A stretch of DNA of 64,000 nucleotides from Druceiella hillmani (taxonomy: Eukaryota > Arthropoda > Insecta > Lepidoptera > Hepialidae): positions 28,475,001 through 28,539,000 of the forward strand of contig JAYKKI010000005.1 of the NCBI GenBank assembly GCA_039881145.1, in the 5' to 3' direction. The notes beneath the pieces were generated by a model. It was not told the origin of the DNA. It saw only the letters and a list, made by a program, of their open reading frames with translations, and ran no database searches. The position numbers were made by a program, and so were the translations under genes. Of the stretch, positions 61,116 to 64,000 are shown one piece after another. Positions within the stretch are counted from its first letter, which is position 1; the number at the start of each line of letters is the position of its first letter.

Positions 61116-64000
61116 TACAGAAAATTGAAAACGGTAATCTCACGACTCAAAATAGTAATCTGAAGATTAGTCGATTCATGTGATAATCTTGGCTTCGATT
61201 AAGTGTTTGTACAGATTTGGAAAATCGTTGAAATTTGAATCCAAAAACTGATCTTAGTATAAACAGATAAATATTAAAATGTTTTATTATTTTCCTGTGA
61301 AAAAAATAAAGTCTTGGCATCCAAATTGCTTTGTTTTCCCTCAATAAGTTTAAAAAAATCCTTTTTTCTCGTAAGGTATCAACTTCAGTGAAAAACTTAG
61401 AATGTTGATGATTTTCCAGATAAAAAACAAAATGTTCGTTAAATTAAATTCAAAAGATTATCAAAAAAAGGTGTGAAAATAAAAACAAGTTGCACTCTCA
61501 AATAATTTCGAATATTTCTAAATAATATTTTTACTATTTTCTGCAATTTTAATGATTCATTTCTTTTAAAGTATTTAACTAAATCTGAAACTCGTAAAGC
61601 TTAAGTCTTCAACCCACGGACTTAGCGGTCTGCAATGCCGGAGTAAAACCTATGGTTATAATTTGTCTTGGCTTCAATATTAAAATTATATCGAATGTGG
61701 TAAACTCTGACTGACTAGTTGTTATTTTGAAGAAGCTATAATACTACTGACAGTTTCCCGGGGTAGTTTTAATAATACAAGTAACCATATGTCAATTTTA
61801 ACTCAAAAGTTCATTACAGAAGGTAAATTGGGGAAGGAAGCGAACTACTAACAATTCTCACGTAAATGATTTTCAAAAAGGAAAGAAAATGAGAATTAAG
61901 TATTTTTTTCATTGTGAGAAAATCATTTCTTACTCCTGTGAAGTGAAGTATTTTGGTTAAATTATCTTTCGTAGGCTTCTACTCATTTGTCAGAGCTAAA
62001 TTTTTAACTAGATTTGAAAATGCGATTTCACCAACAATTTTTAGAAATATATTTACTACAGAAGTATAATATTAACAAGCAAAAACATTTTTCGGCTCTA
62101 AATAATGGTCTAAGTACTAAGACTGGTTTCGTCTAATGGGTAATATAAGTACTTCCTTTTTGTTTATCTGTAAATCAAGCAATAATTAAAACTACTAACA
62201 ACATGTCTAAAATATATAGAATATTTTGCCTAGTTTCATGAAAAATGTATGTTTTACTGTGTCGTTTAGTATATCTATATATTCTTGCGTGGAATATAAA
62301 GTGTTTTTCATACAGTATCTACATGTTGAGTTATCTTATTATCTCCTGACTGCGAGCAAAATGTTTACTTAACGTCAAAATATCAGTTTATAGGAATCCG
62401 AAATAGTGGCCGAAATTTGAAACAAATGTCGTGGAATTAAACGACAAACAGTAAATTATTACACATAGTATTTTATCTGGAAATAAATTAAAATAAGAAG
62501 TCATTTGAATTATTGAAAACTTCGTGATCTATCTAAAAACTAATTTTATTTCTTTTACAAAAAGTGCCATACGAATAAGACGGTGAGATTGGATGAGACT
62601 TACTTAAAAAGCTCAAAGTCTTGCTGATATCAATTTTATTATATATGTTTATTTGAGATAATGAAATAATTTAGGCTCAAAATCATATCTTACTACTTAA
62701 ATTAATGGTGAGGTTAAGGCAATATTTTATAATATTGGAAATGAATAAACAAGATTTGACAAAGTTGAATTTAAACGTTGTTAAGCATATATATTGGAAA
62801 CTCATATTACTGTGTTTAAGTATAATGTTAACCTGTAATTGTAATTAATTATTTTATATTTCAAATAATGCAAAATCTCTATTTCGTAAAATTGCGTAAC
62901 TGAAATCAACTTTATAATTTTTAAAATGAACTTCAAAAGCCGAGACTTTACAGTAAATAAACTTGAAACAATTCTGTTTCATTCGAGCGAGCAAAGCAAT
63001 TGTGTTATATTGTTTGGTAGTAGTTCTTATAATAAGCAAGTCAGTTACACGGCACTAATTCTGATTACCTTTGAATTCTGAACACTGTACAAATTGGCGA
63101 TGAAATCGAGTGAATTGCCATTAACGGGCTATATTATTATTGAGCAATACATAATGCTGATTATTCATAAATTGTTCATTGGGGCATTTTTATACATAAA
63201 CATTTTTTTATTTGATAAATAGTTTTATGGAGTATATGTTTTGAAAATAAAAAGGGTGGAAATTAAAATAACCGTCAAGTTCTAAGTAAATTATTTAGTG
63301 CAGATTTAGAATTAATTTTACATTTAAATATTTATGTGTGTTTGGCAACTGAAACCTTTGGCGACTGGCAGTAAATCTAAACTCAACATAGTGGTTGAAT
63401 CAACTTCTCAGACTGAATTCGGCACTACGGGCATCCTTTAGCGTAGGTTCCAATTTTTACAATTATCGAGTGGTATACTCACAGTGTTCAAAATTTCAGT
63501 TCATAAAATTACAGTGGTACCTGGACTGACAATGGTAGACAACATTCTATATTTTAATCCCAAGAATATAAGTTAGATTCCAAATACCTTTTCATGTTAC
63601 GCCATAAATCTCCATTTTCTTGTCTAAGGTTTACAAGAGCCTTTATAAGGTATATTTTAAGTAACTTTTAGTTTCAGATAGACAATATTTCATTTATGTT
63701 AAAGAATAGAGATATGTAGATATAAAGATAGAGATACATAAAGGTAGCGGTAAATAATAATTAAAATTATTTAAAAAAATTGTTAAATACGAGTAGAGCC
63801 CGTACAATGAGGATACTGTACACACTTAACAACTTCTGTAAATACTTTCGCAAGCATTTAAAGATACATAATATTTCCATTAAACAAACATATTGCCTGA
63901 TATATTATACAGTATAATAATGATATGAAAATATATGACGGACATATTTACCATTAATTTCATAAGATAGATTAAAAAAAAATAAGTGAAAATTTAAATA
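61116..64000. other. AT-rich stretch to the window end, nothing recognised
   Basis: No open frame over 65 codons, no repeat signature and no RNA gene recognised. Confidence 0.4.

Overview
The window is animal nuclear DNA, most likely from a lepidopteran (moth or butterfly) or a close relative. It is very AT-rich, has no recognisable host gene, and is packed with decayed transposable elements of arthropod type. The lepidopteran reading rests on remembered similarity of dispersed repeats (units opening with 'agggttccg'-like sequence, carrying 'gtctgtctgtc' runs and closing with 'acggaaccctcg...acaggttttt') and on the Helitron ends. It is an inference.

Layout. 1-7 kb: non-coding dispersed repeats and a LINE 3' end (6630-7068). 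8.4-12.2 kb: an RTE-type LINE 3' fragment (9196-9765) next to duplicated blocks with (CA)n(TA)n tracts. 16.08-20.37 kb: a full-length Ty1/copia retrotransposon on the minus strand, with short LTRs, a primer-binding site, gag and pol, broken by two in-frame stops and one frameshift. 27.4-32.67 kb: a full-length but dead Helitron on the minus strand, with both ends recognisable, sitting between two (TA)n tracts. 33.3-38.97 kb: a giant imperfect inverted repeat with arms of about 2.7 kb and a spacer of about 0.27 kb; each arm carries the same tRNA-derived SINE. 41.13-43.03 kb: a Penelope-like element (reverse transcriptase remnant plus an open GIY-YIG endonuclease frame) enclosed by inverted arms of about 270 bp. 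46.9 kb: another SINE. 49.15-50.54 kb: the 5' half of an RTE-type LINE (minus). 55.64-56.16 kb: a second copia pol fragment (minus). 57.94-58.15 kb: a 46-bp minisatellite. 60.95-61.12 kb: a Helitron helicase C-terminal fragment (minus).

The most interesting thread is a small family (21.5, 41.1-43.0, 51.2 and 60.6 kb). In each copy the terminal module of the Penelope-like element is present as two head-to-head inverted arms. The module contains a sequence that can be laid out as a minimal type I hammerhead ribozyme core. Separately, the window contains many short, almost perfect inverted duplications with 1-7 bp spacers, which suggest recurrent fold-back synthesis. No working gene set acts together here; the genes present are parts of selfish elements at different stages of decay.
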